Assembly (NCBI RefSeq): GCF_004570345.1
Contig: NZ_SPQM01000011.1
Coordinates: 7,957-71,956 of the forward strand
Direction: 5' to 3'
Origin: Blastococcus sp. CT_GayMR20
GTDB taxonomy: Bacteria; Actinomycetota; Actinomycetes; Mycobacteriales; Geodermatophilaceae
DNA: 64,000 nt
Each line of letters starts with the position of its first letter. The stretch's first letter is position 1. The position numbers and the translations under genes are program-made. The notes beneath the pieces were generated by a model. That model had not been told where the DNA came from. It worked only from the letters and a program-made list of their open reading frames with translations, and ran no database searches. Shown here piece by piece: positions 45,650 through 53,815 of the stretch.

Positions 45650-46651
45650 TCAGTCGAGGCTCTCGGCGAACATCGGGACCACGGTCTCCAGGGCGTAGAG
45701 CAGGCCGGGCGCCGAGGCGCTGGAGAAGGCGTTGAGCACGGTGACGTCGTCCAGGACGACGGCGTGCCCGCCCTGCACCCACGGCAGGCTCTGCCACAGC
45801 GGGTCGGAGGTGAACTCCGAGGCCTCGACGAAGATCGGGAAGACGACGGTCAGCTCCGCGTCGAGCAGGTCGAGCTGCTCGTCGCTGACCGGCACGAAGA
45901 AGCCGCCGGTCGAGAGGTCGTCGATGGCCGTCTTGTTCCTGAAGCCCAGATCCTCCATGAACTCGACGCGTGCGTCGCCGCGCACGTACGCGCCGAAACC
46001 CTCGGACGAGTAGGCGCCCACGGCCACCTCCGTGCCGGCGAACTCCGGGTGCTCCGCGGCGGCGTCGGTGAACGCCTGCTCGACCTGCGTCGCCAGGTCG
46101 GCCGCCTCGTCCGACCTGCCCAGCGCCCGGCCGACCATCTCCAGCTGCTGCTGCCAGGTGGTCAGGTACGGGTCGACGCCCTCGGGCTGCCCGATCGTGG
46201 GAGCGATGGCGCTCAGCAGGTCGTAGCGCTCCTGGGTGGCGGGGGAGCGGGTGTCGAGGATGAGATCGGGCTCGAGCGCCGCGATCGCCTCGTAGCTGGG
46301 CTCCAGCGTCTCGATGATCTCCGGCGCCTCGTCGTAGCCCTCCTCGACCCAGTCGCCGAGACCGTCGCCGCCGACGGCGAGCCAGTCGCTGACGCCGACC
46401 GGCTGAACGCCCAGCGCCAGCGACGTCTCCGCGTCCGACCAGCCAAGCGCCACCACGCGCGTCGGCTCCTCCTCGACCGTGACGTCGCCGAATGCGGTGC
46501 TCACGGTCACGGGGAAGGCTCCGGAGGAGGTGCTGCTCCCGGCGTCGGGGCCGCCGTCGTCGCCGGAGGCGCCGCCGCACCCGGCGAGGACCAGCAGGCC
46601 GGCCATCAGGGTGGCCGGCAGGGTGGCCGGGACGGCCGGACGGGTCGGCAT
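45650..46651 (-). CDS. Iron-siderophore ABC transporter substrate-binding lipoprotein
   Basis: A 333-residue lipoprotein. The signal peptide ends in lipobox LAGC (Cys25), followed by a Gly/Asp/Ser-rich linker. The mature domain has the FecB/BtuF two-lobe pattern: TRVVALGWSDAETSLALGV, ETLEPSYEAIAALEPDLIL, a long helix with LATQVEQAFTDAAAE, and DEQLDLLDAELTVVFPIF. It would bind ferric siderophores outside the membrane. No permease or ATPase gene is adjacent, so it probably shares a transporter encoded elsewhere. The ATG follows GGAGGAG at five bases; an iron box lies directly upstream, predicting repression in iron-rich conditions. Confidence 0.92.
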   Translation of the reverse strand: MPTRPAVPATLPATLMAGLLVLAGCGGASGDDGGPDAGSSTSSGAFPVTVSTAFGDVTVEEEPTRVVALGWSDAETSLALGVQPVGVSDWLAVGGDGLGDWVEEGYDEAPEIIETLEPSYEAIAALEPDLILDTRSPATQERYDLLSAIAPTIGQPEGVDPYLTTWQQQLEMVGRALGRSDEAADLATQVEQAFTDAAAEHPEFAGTEVAVGAYSSEGFGAYVRGDARVEFMEDLGFRNKTAIDDLSTGGFFVPVSDEQLDLLDAELTVVFPIFVEASEFTSDPLWQSLPWVQGGHAVVLDDVTVLNAFSSASAPGLLYALETVVPMFAESLD

Positions 46652-46672
46652 GGGAGCTCCTCCAGGCAGATA

Positions 46673-46690
46673 GGTAAGGCTCACCTTACC
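46673..46690. promoter_or_regulatory. IdeR/DtxR-type iron box
   Basis: Perfect dyad GGTAAGG-CTCA-CCTTACC, 21 bases upstream of the siderophore-binding lipoprotein start. It matches the core of DtxR/IdeR operators, which are bound by the Fe(II)-loaded repressor. Confidence 0.82.
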
Positions 46691-46808
46691 ACAGGATCGT
46701 CACGGCTGGGTCGCCACCCCGTCCACGGCCCGCCCCGGCGGGCGACCCTGCCCGCCGCGGTTACTGTGCCGAGCGCGACAGGGCGCCCCGGACCGGAGGA
46801 CGGACACG

Positions 46809-48299
46809 ATGTCTCAGCGAGCGGAGCACGACCTGACCGGTCCCGGCCTCGAGGTACCGACGCCGCGAGTGGCGGTCGAGACCAACGGCATCAACGTCAT
46901 CGACGAGAGCGAGCGCAAGGGCACCCCGCGGCAGCTCTTCTGGCCCTGGTTCGGCGCCAACGTCAGCGTGCTCGGGCTGGCCTACGGCTCGTTCCTGCTC
47001 GGTTTCGGCATCTCGTTCTGGCAGGCCGTGATCGCCGGGGTCGTCGGCATCGTCGTCTCCTTCCTGCTCTGCGGGCTGGTCGCCATCGCCGGCAAGCGCG
47101 GGTCCGCGCCGACCCTGGTGCTCAGCCGTGCGGCCTTCGGGGTGAACGGCAACAAGGTGCCGTCGGTGCTGTCCTGGATCCTGACGGTCGGCTGGGAGAC
47201 GGCACTGGTCTCGCTGGCCACGCTGGCGACGTCCACCGTGTTCACCCAGCTCGGCTGGGGCGGTGGCACCGCCACCGAGGTGGTCGCCCTGCTCGTGGTC
47301 GCCGGGCTCGTCGTCGTGGGCGGGGTCCTCGGGTTCGACCTGATCATCCGCATGCAGACCGTCATCACCGTCGTCACCGGAGTGCTCACCGTCGTGTACG
47401 TCGCGCTGGTGGCGCCGGAGATCGACTGGTCGGCGGTCTCGTCGGCGCCGTCGGGCTCCACGGCCGCCTTCATCGGTGCCCTGGTGCTGGCCATGACCGG
47501 CTACGGCTTCGGCTGGGTGAACGCCGCCGCCGACTACTCGCGGTACCTCCCCCGGCACGCCTCGACCGCCGGGGTCGTCGGCTGGACCACGTTCGGCGGC
47601 GCGCTCGCCCCGGTGATCCTGCTCGTCACGGGGCTCCTGCTGGCCGGCTCGGACCCCGAGCTGTCCGCGGCCATCGGCCTCGACCCGATCGGCGCGCTCG
47701 GCACGATCCTGCCGACCTGGTTCCTCGTGCCGTTCATCCTGGTCGTCGTCCTCGGCCTGATCGGCGGGGCGCTGCTGGACATCTACTCGTCCGGCCTCTC
47801 GCTGCTGGCTGCCGGGGTGCGCGTCCCCCGCCCGGTCGCCGCCATGATCGACGGCGTCCTGATGGTCATCGGGACGGTCGCCGTCGTCTTCTTCGCCGAC
47901 GACTTCATCGGACCGTTCCAGGGCTTCCTGATCACGCTCGGCGTCCCCATCGCGGCATGGTGCGGCATCATGCTGGCCGACCTGGCGCTGCGGAAGCGCG
48001 ACTACGCGGAGCGGGAACTGTTCGACCCCCGCGGCCGCTACGGCAGCGTGCAGCCGGTGCCGCTGGTCCTGCTGCTCGTCGGGACTGTCGTCGGGTGGGG
48101 TCTGGTCACCAACACCTTCGCGGAGTGGCTCGACTGGCAGGGCTACCTCCTGGAGCCCTCCGGGCTGGGCGGGCGGGACGGCTCGTGGGCCTTCGCGAAC
48201 CTCGGCGTCCTCGCGGCCTTCCTCATCGGCCTGCTCGGCACCCTCGCGCTCCGCGGGCCGGCGGTCCGGGCCCAGGAGCAGGCGGAGCTGTCCCGGTGA
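46809..48299 (+). CDS. NCS1-family purine/cytosine/allantoin-type permease
   Basis: A 496-residue inner-membrane symporter with about twelve helices. The cytoplasmic N-terminus ends in RQLFWPWFGANVSVLGLAYG, the usual NCS1 entry into helix 1. LVLSRAAFGVNGNKVPSVLSW and YGFGWVNAAADYSRYLPR are the conserved helix 3 and helix 6 regions, and GGALLDIYSSGLSLLAAGV helix 8. NCS1 proteins carry nucleobases, hydantoins, allantoin or vitamins with Na+ or H+. The isochorismatase-type hydrolase overlapping the stop suggests uptake of an amide or N-heterocycle that is then hydrolysed. ATG 46809 follows GGAGG. Confidence 0.9.
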   Translation: MSQRAEHDLTGPGLEVPTPRVAVETNGINVIDESERKGTPRQLFWPWFGANVSVLGLAYGSFLLGFGISFWQAVIAGVVGIVVSFLLCGLVAIAGKRGSAPTLVLSRAAFGVNGNKVPSVLSWILTVGWETALVSLATLATSTVFTQLGWGGGTATEVVALLVVAGLVVVGGVLGFDLIIRMQTVITVVTGVLTVVYVALVAPEIDWSAVSSAPSGSTAAFIGALVLAMTGYGFGWVNAAADYSRYLPRHASTAGVVGWTTFGGALAPVILLVTGLLLAGSDPELSAAIGLDPIGALGTILPTWFLVPFILVVVLGLIGGALLDIYSSGLSLLAAGVRVPRPVAAMIDGVLMVIGTVAVVFFADDFIGPFQGFLITLGVPIAAWCGIMLADLALRKRDYAERELFDPRGRYGSVQPVPLVLLLVGTVVGWGLVTNTFAEWLDWQGYLLEPSGLGGRDGSWAFANLGVLAAFLIGLLGTLALRGPAVRAQEQAELSR

Positions 48300-48832
48300 C
48301 CGACGGCTGGCTCGTCGTCGTCGATCTGCAGCACGTCTTCGGCGACGAGGACTCCCCGTGGACGGCGCCCCGGTTCGCCGAGATCCGGCCGCGCGTCCGC
48401 CGGCTGGTCGAGGGCTTCGGCGACCGCGTCGTCTGGACGCGGTTCGTGGCGCCGGGCGAACCGGCGGGCGCCTGGGTGGAGTACTACGAGCAGTTCTCCT
48501 TCGCCCTCGTGCCGCAGGACGCGCGGCTCTACCAGCTGGTCGAGGACCCGGGCGCGCAGCCCGTCGTCACGACCACCACCTTCGGCAAGTGGGGCCCCGA
48601 GCTCGCCGGGATCGTGGGCGACGGCCCGCTCACCGTCACCGGGGTGGCCACCGACTGCTGCGTCATCTCCACGGTGCTCCCGGCGGCCGACGCCGGCCTG
48701 AAGGTCCGCGTCGTCACCGACGCCTGTGCCGGATCGGGGGACGACGACCACGACCGCGCGCTGCGGGTCATGAGTCTCTACGCGCCGCTGGTCGAGCTCG
48801 TGACCACCGACGAGGTGCTCGGCGGGCGATGA
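48296..48832 (+). CDS. Isochorismatase-family cysteine hydrolase
   Basis: A 178-residue cytosolic hydrolase. The catalytic triad of the family is visible: Asp10 in VVDLQHVF, Lys98 in TTFGKWGPEL, and Cys122 in GVATDCCVISTV. Such enzymes cleave amides or vinyl ethers (nicotinamide, N-carbamoylsarcosine, biuret, isochorismate). Linkage to an NCS1 permease by a GTGA overlap points to an imported N-heterocycle or its ring-opened amide as substrate, which is inference. The frame is open much further upstream, but GTG 48296 is the sensible start. Confidence 0.9.
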   Translation: MTDGWLVVVDLQHVFGDEDSPWTAPRFAEIRPRVRRLVEGFGDRVVWTRFVAPGEPAGAWVEYYEQFSFALVPQDARLYQLVEDPGAQPVVTTTTFGKWGPELAGIVGDGPLTVTGVATDCCVISTVLPAADAGLKVRVVTDACAGSGDDDHDRALRVMSLYAPLVELVTTDEVLGGR

Positions 48833-48996
48833 CCCCTGCCCGGGTGGCCCGTCCCGTCGCCGCGCGGGCGAGGAGTCCCCGGTCACCCCTCCCGGCGCGT
48901 CCGGAATGAGCCGGGACCGGATGCGCTTGTCGCCGTCCGTACTGCGGAACGCGCCGACGAAGGCCCCGCGTCATCGACGATCGAACGAGGGACCTC

Positions 48997-50283
48997 GTGA
49001 CCACCACCCAGGAGCGGCCGGGCGCCGCAGATCTGCCGGCCGCCGAGCTGCCCACCCGGGAACCCGCCCGTCCGGGAACCGCCCGCCTCGCCCTGCTGCT
49101 CGGCGCCTTCGTGGCGCTCGGGCCGCTCACCATCGACATGTACCTCCCGGCCCTGCCGACGATCACCGACCAGCTCGCCACGACCTCGGCCACCGTGCAG
49201 CTCACGCTCACCGGCACGCTGGTCGGACTCGCGCTCGGCCAGCTCGTGCTCGGGCCGCTGTCGGACGCCCTCGGCCGACGGGGACCGCTGCTCGCCGGGA
49301 CCGCGCTGCACGTGGTCGCCTCGCTGCTGGTCCTGGTCGCGCCGAACATCGCCGTCCTCGGCGCGCTGCGGGTGCTCCAGGGCGTGGGGACGGCGGCCGG
49401 CGCGGTGATCGCACTCGCCATCGTCCGCGACCTCTTCGACGGCCGCGCGGCCGCGACGATGCTCTCGCGGCTGTTCCTCGTGCTCGGCGCGGCCCCGGTG
49501 CTCGCCCCGACCATCGGCGGGGAGCTCCTGCGGTTCACGTCCTGGCGCGGGATCTTCGCCGTCCTCGCCGCCTACGGGGCGGTGATGGTCACCGTCGGGT
49601 GGTTCTTCCTCCGGGAGACCCTGCCGCCCGCCCGGCGCACGAGCGCCGGCGTCCGCGGGACGCTGGGCGGCTACCGGGCGCTCTTCCGCGACCGCACCTA
49701 CCTCGGCCTGGTGCTCGTCGCCGGGCTGACCATGGCCGGCCTGTTCAGCTACGTGTCGGGCTCGGCCTTCGTCTACCAGGAGGAGTTCGGGCTCGACGAG
49801 CAGCAGTTCGGTCTGCTGTTCGGCGCCGGGGCGGTCTGGCTCATCGCTGCCACGCAGCTCAACCCGGTGCTGCTCCGCCGCTGGTCCCCCGCGCACCTGC
49901 TCGTCGCCGGCACGCTGGCCGGCCTGGCCGGCGGGGCGGCGCTCGTCGGCGTCTCGGCGACGGGGACCGGCGGGCTGTGGGCCGTGGCCGGCAGCCTCTG
50001 GGCGGTGCTCTTCGCGTGCGGGATCGCGCTGCCCAACGCGCCGGCCCTGGCGCTCTCCCGGCACGGTGACAGCGCCGGCACGGCCGCCGCGCTCCTCGGC
50101 GCCATCCAGTTCGGCGTGGGCGCCGTCGTCTCCCCCGTCGTCGGCCTGCTCGGCAACGACGCCCTCGCGATCGGATCGGTCATCGGGACCGCGCTGGTTC
50201 TCGCGCTGGCCGTCCTCGCCGCCGTCCGGCCGTGGCGGCTGCCCCTCCCCGGGGACCCGAGGGGCCCGGGCGCCGCTTCCTGA
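48997..50283 (+). CDS. MFS drug transporter, Bcr/CflA type
   Basis: A 428-residue exporter with about twelve membrane segments. Helix 1 contains GPLTIDMYLPALPTI, the Bcr/CflA signature. Motif A, GPLSDALGRRGPL, follows helix 2, and motif C-like LRVLQGVGTAAGAVIALAIVRDLF lies in helices 4 and 5. These proton antiporters export drugs such as bicyclomycin or chloramphenicol, or cysteine; the substrate here is not known. GTG 48997 is preceded by GAGGGA. The gene lies between the hydrolase (164-base gap) and the GAF regulator. Confidence 0.9.
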   Translation: MTTTQERPGAADLPAAELPTREPARPGTARLALLLGAFVALGPLTIDMYLPALPTITDQLATTSATVQLTLTGTLVGLALGQLVLGPLSDALGRRGPLLAGTALHVVASLLVLVAPNIAVLGALRVLQGVGTAAGAVIALAIVRDLFDGRAAATMLSRLFLVLGAAPVLAPTIGGELLRFTSWRGIFAVLAAYGAVMVTVGWFFLRETLPPARRTSAGVRGTLGGYRALFRDRTYLGLVLVAGLTMAGLFSYVSGSAFVYQEEFGLDEQQFGLLFGAGAVWLIAATQLNPVLLRRWSPAHLLVAGTLAGLAGGAALVGVSATGTGGLWAVAGSLWAVLFACGIALPNAPALALSRHGDSAGTAAALLGAIQFGVGAVVSPVVGLLGNDALAIGSVIGTALVLALAVLAAVRPWRLPLPGDPRGPGAAS

Positions 50284-50294
50284 GCGTCCGGGTT

Positions 50295-50310
50295 CGGTTG
50301 CCTGCAACCG
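50295..50310. promoter_or_regulatory. CGGTTGC-CT-GCAACCG dyad upstream of the GAF regulator
   Basis: Seven-base inverted repeat with a two-base spacer, 12 bases after the exporter stop and 70 bases before the regulator start. The TTGC/GCAA arms resemble the GCAACGTTGC palindrome found upstream of coxS (53030-53039), so both could be sites for the same factor. Confidence 0.5.
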
Positions 50311-50380
50311 GATCTCTGGTGGAAAGGCCCGTCAGCAGCCACGATGGGCCGGACATGAGCCACCGTTGGCGGAGCATCCC

Positions 50381-51712
50381 GTGCCCCCGGCTGTGAACCC
50401 CTGGCTGGCCCTCCCCTCGGGACGGCCCAGCCCGGCTCTCACCCGGCGGCTGCGCGCTGCCCACGAGCGGCTCGTCACGGGCTCCCTCCCCGATGGTGAC
50501 CCGGCCGACGACGCCGTCCGGTCGGTGGTCCGGGAGTCCTGGCGGCGGTCGCTGGGCAACGGCGTGGACCCGGACGGCGGGTCGCCGCCGGTCGACCTCC
50601 TGGACGACGAGCTGATCGCCTACCGGGAGGCCCATCCGCTGGCGCCGGTCATGCCGGTGATCCGCCGGCTGCTGGTCCAGGACGCCGAGGCCGACCGGAT
50701 GATCGTCGCGGTCACCGACGCCGGTGGCCGGATGCTGTGGGTGGAGGGCGACGCGGGCCTGCGCTCGCGGGCGGAGGGCATGAACTTCGTCGCCGGCGCC
50801 CGCTGGTCGGAGGACGTCGCCGGCACCAACGCCCCAGGCACGGCGCTGGCCATCGACCACGCCGTCCAGTTCTACGGCAGCGAGCACTTCCGCCGTCCGG
50901 TGCAGCCGTGGAGCTGCTCGGCCGCACCCGTGCACGACCCGGTGACCGGCGTCCTGCTCGGCGCCATCGACGTCACCGGCGGCGACCACGTCGCCAGCCC
51001 GCACGTGCTCACGCTGGTGCGGGCGACGGTCGCGGCGGTGGAGTCCGAGCTCCGCTGGCAGCGCCGCGAGCAGCTGCAGCACGGCCGCCGTCCCGCTCCC
51101 CCGCCGCTGCAGCGGCTGGCGCCGCGGCTCGACGTCCTGGGCCGCGAGCGGGCGCGCCTGACGTTGCCGACCGGTCCGCTCGAGCTGTCGCTGCGCCACT
51201 CGGAGCTCCTCCTCCTGCTCGCCGAGGCGGCCGTGGCAGGGGAGGGCCGGACCACCGCCCAGCTGGCCGCCGAGTGCCACCGGGGGGAGGCCGCGGCCGT
51301 CACCGTGCGGGCCGAGCTCTCCCGCCTGCGCCGGCTGGTCGGCGCCGACCAGGTGGGCTCGCGTCCCTATCGGCTGCTCGGCCCGATCGACACCGATCTC
51401 GACCAGGTCCGCAGGCTGCTGGCCCGCGGGTCGGTCGGCTCGGCGCTGGAGCGTTATCCGGGTGCAGTGCTGCCCGGCTCGCGCGCGCCCGGCGTCGCGG
51501 TCGCCCGCGAGCGGGTGGGGGCGCTCCTCCGGCAGGCGGTGCTGCGCAGCCGCCGCCCCGAGCTGCTGCTCCGCTACGCACAGCTGCCCGAGGCCAGGGA
51601 CGACGTCGCTGTCTGGCAGACGTGCCTCGACTGGCTGCCGGCCAGCTCCCCGCGCCGGGCGGTCGCCGCGGAGCACCTGTTGCGCCTGAGGCGCGCGACA
51701 CGCACCCGCTGA
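50381..51712 (+). CDS. GAF-domain transcriptional regulator with AcoR-like N-terminus
   Basis: A 443-residue cytosolic protein. The N-terminal part (VRESWRRSLGNGVDPDG, then HPLAPVMPVIRRLLVQDAEADRM) and the GAF domain (MNFVAGARWSEDVAGTNAPGTALA, HFRRPVQPWSCSAAPVHDP, LLGAIDVTGG) match AcoR-type activators. The sigma-54-interacting AAA+ domain of AcoR is absent. The C-terminal half has a winged-helix-like stretch (LELSLRHSELLLLLAEA, then TVRAELSRLRRLVG). In actinobacteria such truncated forms often sit beside oxidoreductase operons; here coxSLMG lies about 1.6 kb downstream past one MFS gene, making it a candidate regulator. GTG 50381 has GGAG six bases upstream. Confidence 0.82.
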   Translation: MPPAVNPWLALPSGRPSPALTRRLRAAHERLVTGSLPDGDPADDAVRSVVRESWRRSLGNGVDPDGGSPPVDLLDDELIAYREAHPLAPVMPVIRRLLVQDAEADRMIVAVTDAGGRMLWVEGDAGLRSRAEGMNFVAGARWSEDVAGTNAPGTALAIDHAVQFYGSEHFRRPVQPWSCSAAPVHDPVTGVLLGAIDVTGGDHVASPHVLTLVRATVAAVESELRWQRREQLQHGRRPAPPPLQRLAPRLDVLGRERARLTLPTGPLELSLRHSELLLLLAEAAVAGEGRTTAQLAAECHRGEAAAVTVRAELSRLRRLVGADQVGSRPYRLLGPIDTDLDQVRRLLARGSVGSALERYPGAVLPGSRAPGVAVARERVGALLRQAVLRSRRPELLLRYAQLPEARDDVAVWQTCLDWLPASSPRRAVAAEHLLRLRRATRTR

Positions 51713-51755
51713 CTCCCCGGGAATGCCCGGGCGGGCTGCGCACTTGGCTCGTGGA

Positions 51756-53006
51756 GTGAGTGCCCCACCGCTGTCGACGGACCGCCCGCTCAGCACCGTA
51801 CGGACCGTGGTCGCCGTCGTGGCCCTGGCGCTCGGCGGCTTCGCGATCGGCACCACGGAGTTCGTGACGATGGGCGTGCTGCCCGACATCGCCGACGGGG
51901 TGGGCGTCGACATCCCGTCGGCAGGGCACGTCATCTCCGTCTACGCGCTCGGGGTCGTCGTCGGCGCCCCGGTCATCGCCGCGCTGAGCGCGCGGCTCCC
52001 TCGCCGGGCCCTGCTCGTCGGCCTCATGACGGCGTTCCTGGTCGGCAACCTGCTCACCGCCGTCGCCCCCGGCTACCGCACCCTGCTGGTCGCCCGGTTC
52101 CTGAGCGGCCTGCCGCACGGCGCCTACTTCGGGGTCGCCTCGCTGGTCGCCGCCTCGCTGGTCGCCCCGCGCCTGCGTGGCCGGGCGGTCAGTTCGGTCC
52201 TCCTCGGCCTCGCCGCCGCGATGCTCACGGGCGTGCCGGCGGCCACCTGGCTGGGGCAGCAACTGGGCTGGCGCTCGGCGTACTGGACCGTCGTGGTCCT
52301 GGCCGCGCTGACCGTGGCCGCGGTCCTCGCCGTGGTGCCCTCGACGCCCGGCCGGTGCGAGGCGACGGTCCGCGGTGAGCTGGCCGCGCTCCGCCGGCCC
52401 CAGGTGCTGCTGACGCTGCTGGTCGGCGTCGTCGGCTTCGGCGGCATGTTCGCCCTGTACAGCTACATCGCGCCGGTCGTGACCGACGTCGCCGCGCTCT
52501 CGCGCGGGACCGTGCCGTGGGTGCTGTTCGTCTACGGCGCCGGAGGCGTCATCGGGACGGCGCTCGGCGGGCGGCTCGCCGACCTGGCGCTCTTCCGGTC
52601 GCTCGTCGCCAGCCTCGTCGTGCTCGGGGTGCTGCTGGCCGTCGTCGCCCTGGTCTCGCCGTGGGCGCCGGGCCTGTTCGTCGGCGTCCTCCTGGTGTCG
52701 GTCGCCGCCTCCTCCCTGGCCGTGCTGCTCCAGATGCGGCTCATGGAGACCGCCGGGGACGCGCAGATGCTCGGTGCCGCTCTCAACCACTCCGCGCTCA
52801 ACCTGGCCAACGCCCTGGGCGCGTGGCTGGGCGGCCTGGTGATCGCCGCCGGCCTGGGCTACCGCGCGCCGAGCGTCGTGGGTGCGGGGCTCGCCGCCGC
52901 CGGGCTGGTCCCGCTCGCGGTCTCGGCGGTGCTGCGCCGTCGCGGGCCGGCGGCCGCTCCGGTGCACCTCCCGCGGGAGCAGGCGGCCACCGCGTCCGCC
53001 GCGTAG
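51756..53006 (+). CDS. MFS transporter, DHA1/AraJ-like
   Basis: About 416 residues and twelve membrane segments. The first helix, [23 protein letters not shown], is the signature of the AraJ/YdhP/SotB sugar-efflux branch of DHA1. Helix 4 has [23 protein letters not shown]. These are proton antiporters for sugars or drugs. Start candidates are ATG 51723, 11 codons longer and ten bases after the regulator stop, and GTG 51756; neither has a well-spaced ribosome binding site, and I prefer the one giving the usual short N-terminus. Confidence 0.86.
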   Translation: MSAPPLSTDRPLSTVRTVVAVVALALGGFAIGTTEFVTMGVLPDIADGVGVDIPSAGHVISVYALGVVVGAPVIAALSARLPRRALLVGLMTAFLVGNLLTAVAPGYRTLLVARFLSGLPHGAYFGVASLVAASLVAPRLRGRAVSSVLLGLAAAMLTGVPAATWLGQQLGWRSAYWTVVVLAALTVAAVLAVVPSTPGRCEATVRGELAALRRPQVLLTLLVGVVGFGGMFALYSYIAPVVTDVAALSRGTVPWVLFVYGAGGVIGTALGGRLADLALFRSLVASLVVLGVLLAVVALVSPWAPGLFVGVLLVSVAASSLAVLLQMRLMETAGDAQMLGAALNHSALNLANALGAWLGGLVIAAGLGYRAPSVVGAGLAAAGLVPLAVSAVLRRRGPAAAPVHLPREQAATASAA

Positions 53007-53015
53007 CCCGGGCGC

Positions 53016-53040
53016 GCTGCAACGACGCTGCAACGTTGCG
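53016..53040. promoter_or_regulatory. Repeated GCTGCAACG with palindrome GCAACGTTGC upstream of coxS
   Basis: Two direct copies of GCTGCAACG spaced 11 bases apart (one helical turn), the second forming a ten-base palindrome. This arrangement is typical of a cooperative operator; it lies about 270 bases upstream of coxS. Mirrored at 3005-3029. Confidence 0.5.
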
Positions 53041-53231
53041 ATTCCCCGCACGCGCGCCCCCGTCGTCCTCATCTCCTCCCCGATTTCGCCGCTGTTTGGC
53101 CGGTCTCTGCCGCATCCGCGGAGAGCAGGGTCCAAAGACCCGAGGTAAGCGTGGCCTAAGTGGCCTCGGCGGGGTCAGACTCCGCCCGTACTCCGGAAGT
53201 GACCGGGGCCACACCTCAGAGCGGAGGTTCG

Positions 53232-53303
53232 ATGACCGAGCCAGCGAGGTCATGCAGGGGCGCAGCACCCCGGGGCACGGGGACGACGAGCGCCGGCGAG
53301 GAG
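53232..53303 (+). repeat. REP-like hairpin element carrying a Shine-Dalgarno block (member B)
   Basis: Stem ATGACC (53232-53237) and GGTCAT (53248-53253) flanks GAGCCAGCGA. The 19-base block GACGAGCGCCGGCGAGGAG (53285-53303) ends five bases before the coxS GTG. Same design as 29786-29854, with compensatory stem changes. Confidence 0.72.
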
Positions 53304-53308
53304 ACCTC

Positions 53309-53815
53309 GTGACCCAGATTTCTGTGCGGGTCGACGGCGCGTCCTACAGCGACGACGTCGAACCGCGGACGCTTCTCGTCCACTACCTGCGCGAGCAGTT
53401 GGGCAAGGTCGGCACCGTCGTCGGCTGCGACACCAGCAACTGCGGCGCCTGCACCGTGCACCTCGACGGCGAGGCCGTGAAGAGCTGCACCGTCTTCGCC
53501 GTCCAGGCCGACGGCAGCGAGGTGACCACGATCGAGGGGATCGCCTCACCGCAGGGCGACCTGCACCCGATGCAGAAGGCGTTCCACGAGATGCACGGCC
53601 TGCAGTGCGGGTTCTGCACCCCCGGGATGATCATGGCCTCGATCGACCTCGTGAACGACAACCCCGACCCGAGCGAGGACGAGGTCCGCGAGGGCATCGA
53701 GGGCAACCTCTGCCGCTGTACCGGCTACCAGAACATCGTCCGCGCGGTGCAGCAGGCCGCCGCGGAGATGAACGGGCGCCCGGCCACTGCCGAGACGCTG
53801 GGAGCGCAGTCGTGA
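53309..53815 (+). CDS. coxS: CO-dehydrogenase-type small [2Fe-2S] subunit
   Basis: A 168-residue iron-sulfur subunit of the xanthine-oxidase/CO-dehydrogenase family. The plant-ferredoxin-like cluster is ligated by C40, C45, C48 and C60 ([16 protein letters not shown]), the second by C100, C103, C135 and C137 (QCGFCTPGM and [11 protein letters not shown]). It passes electrons from the molybdenum site of CoxL to the FAD of CoxM. GTG 53309 is fixed by GAGGAG in the repeat element. Its TGA overlaps the CoxL GTG. The gene order S-L-M differs from the M-S-L order of form I CO dehydrogenases. Confidence 0.92.
   Translation: MTQISVRVDGASYSDDVEPRTLLVHYLREQLGKVGTVVGCDTSNCGACTVHLDGEAVKSCTVFAVQADGSEVTTIEGIASPQGDLHPMQKAFHEMHGLQCGFCTPGMIMASIDLVNDNPDPSEDEVREGIEGNLCRCTGYQNIVRAVQQAAAEMNGRPATAETLGAQS

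Larger units (their letters stand above)
53007..53308. other. 302-base intergenic region upstream of coxS
   Basis: No gene is evident. The word GCTGCAACG occurs twice (53016-53024, 53027-53035), the second merging into palindrome GCAACGTTGC (53030-53039). CCGAGG and CCTCGG flank a region near 53140-53170. The last 77 bases hold the REP-like element that provides the coxS ribosome binding site. The cox promoter should be here, but I could not define -35/-10 boxes. Confidence 0.65.
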
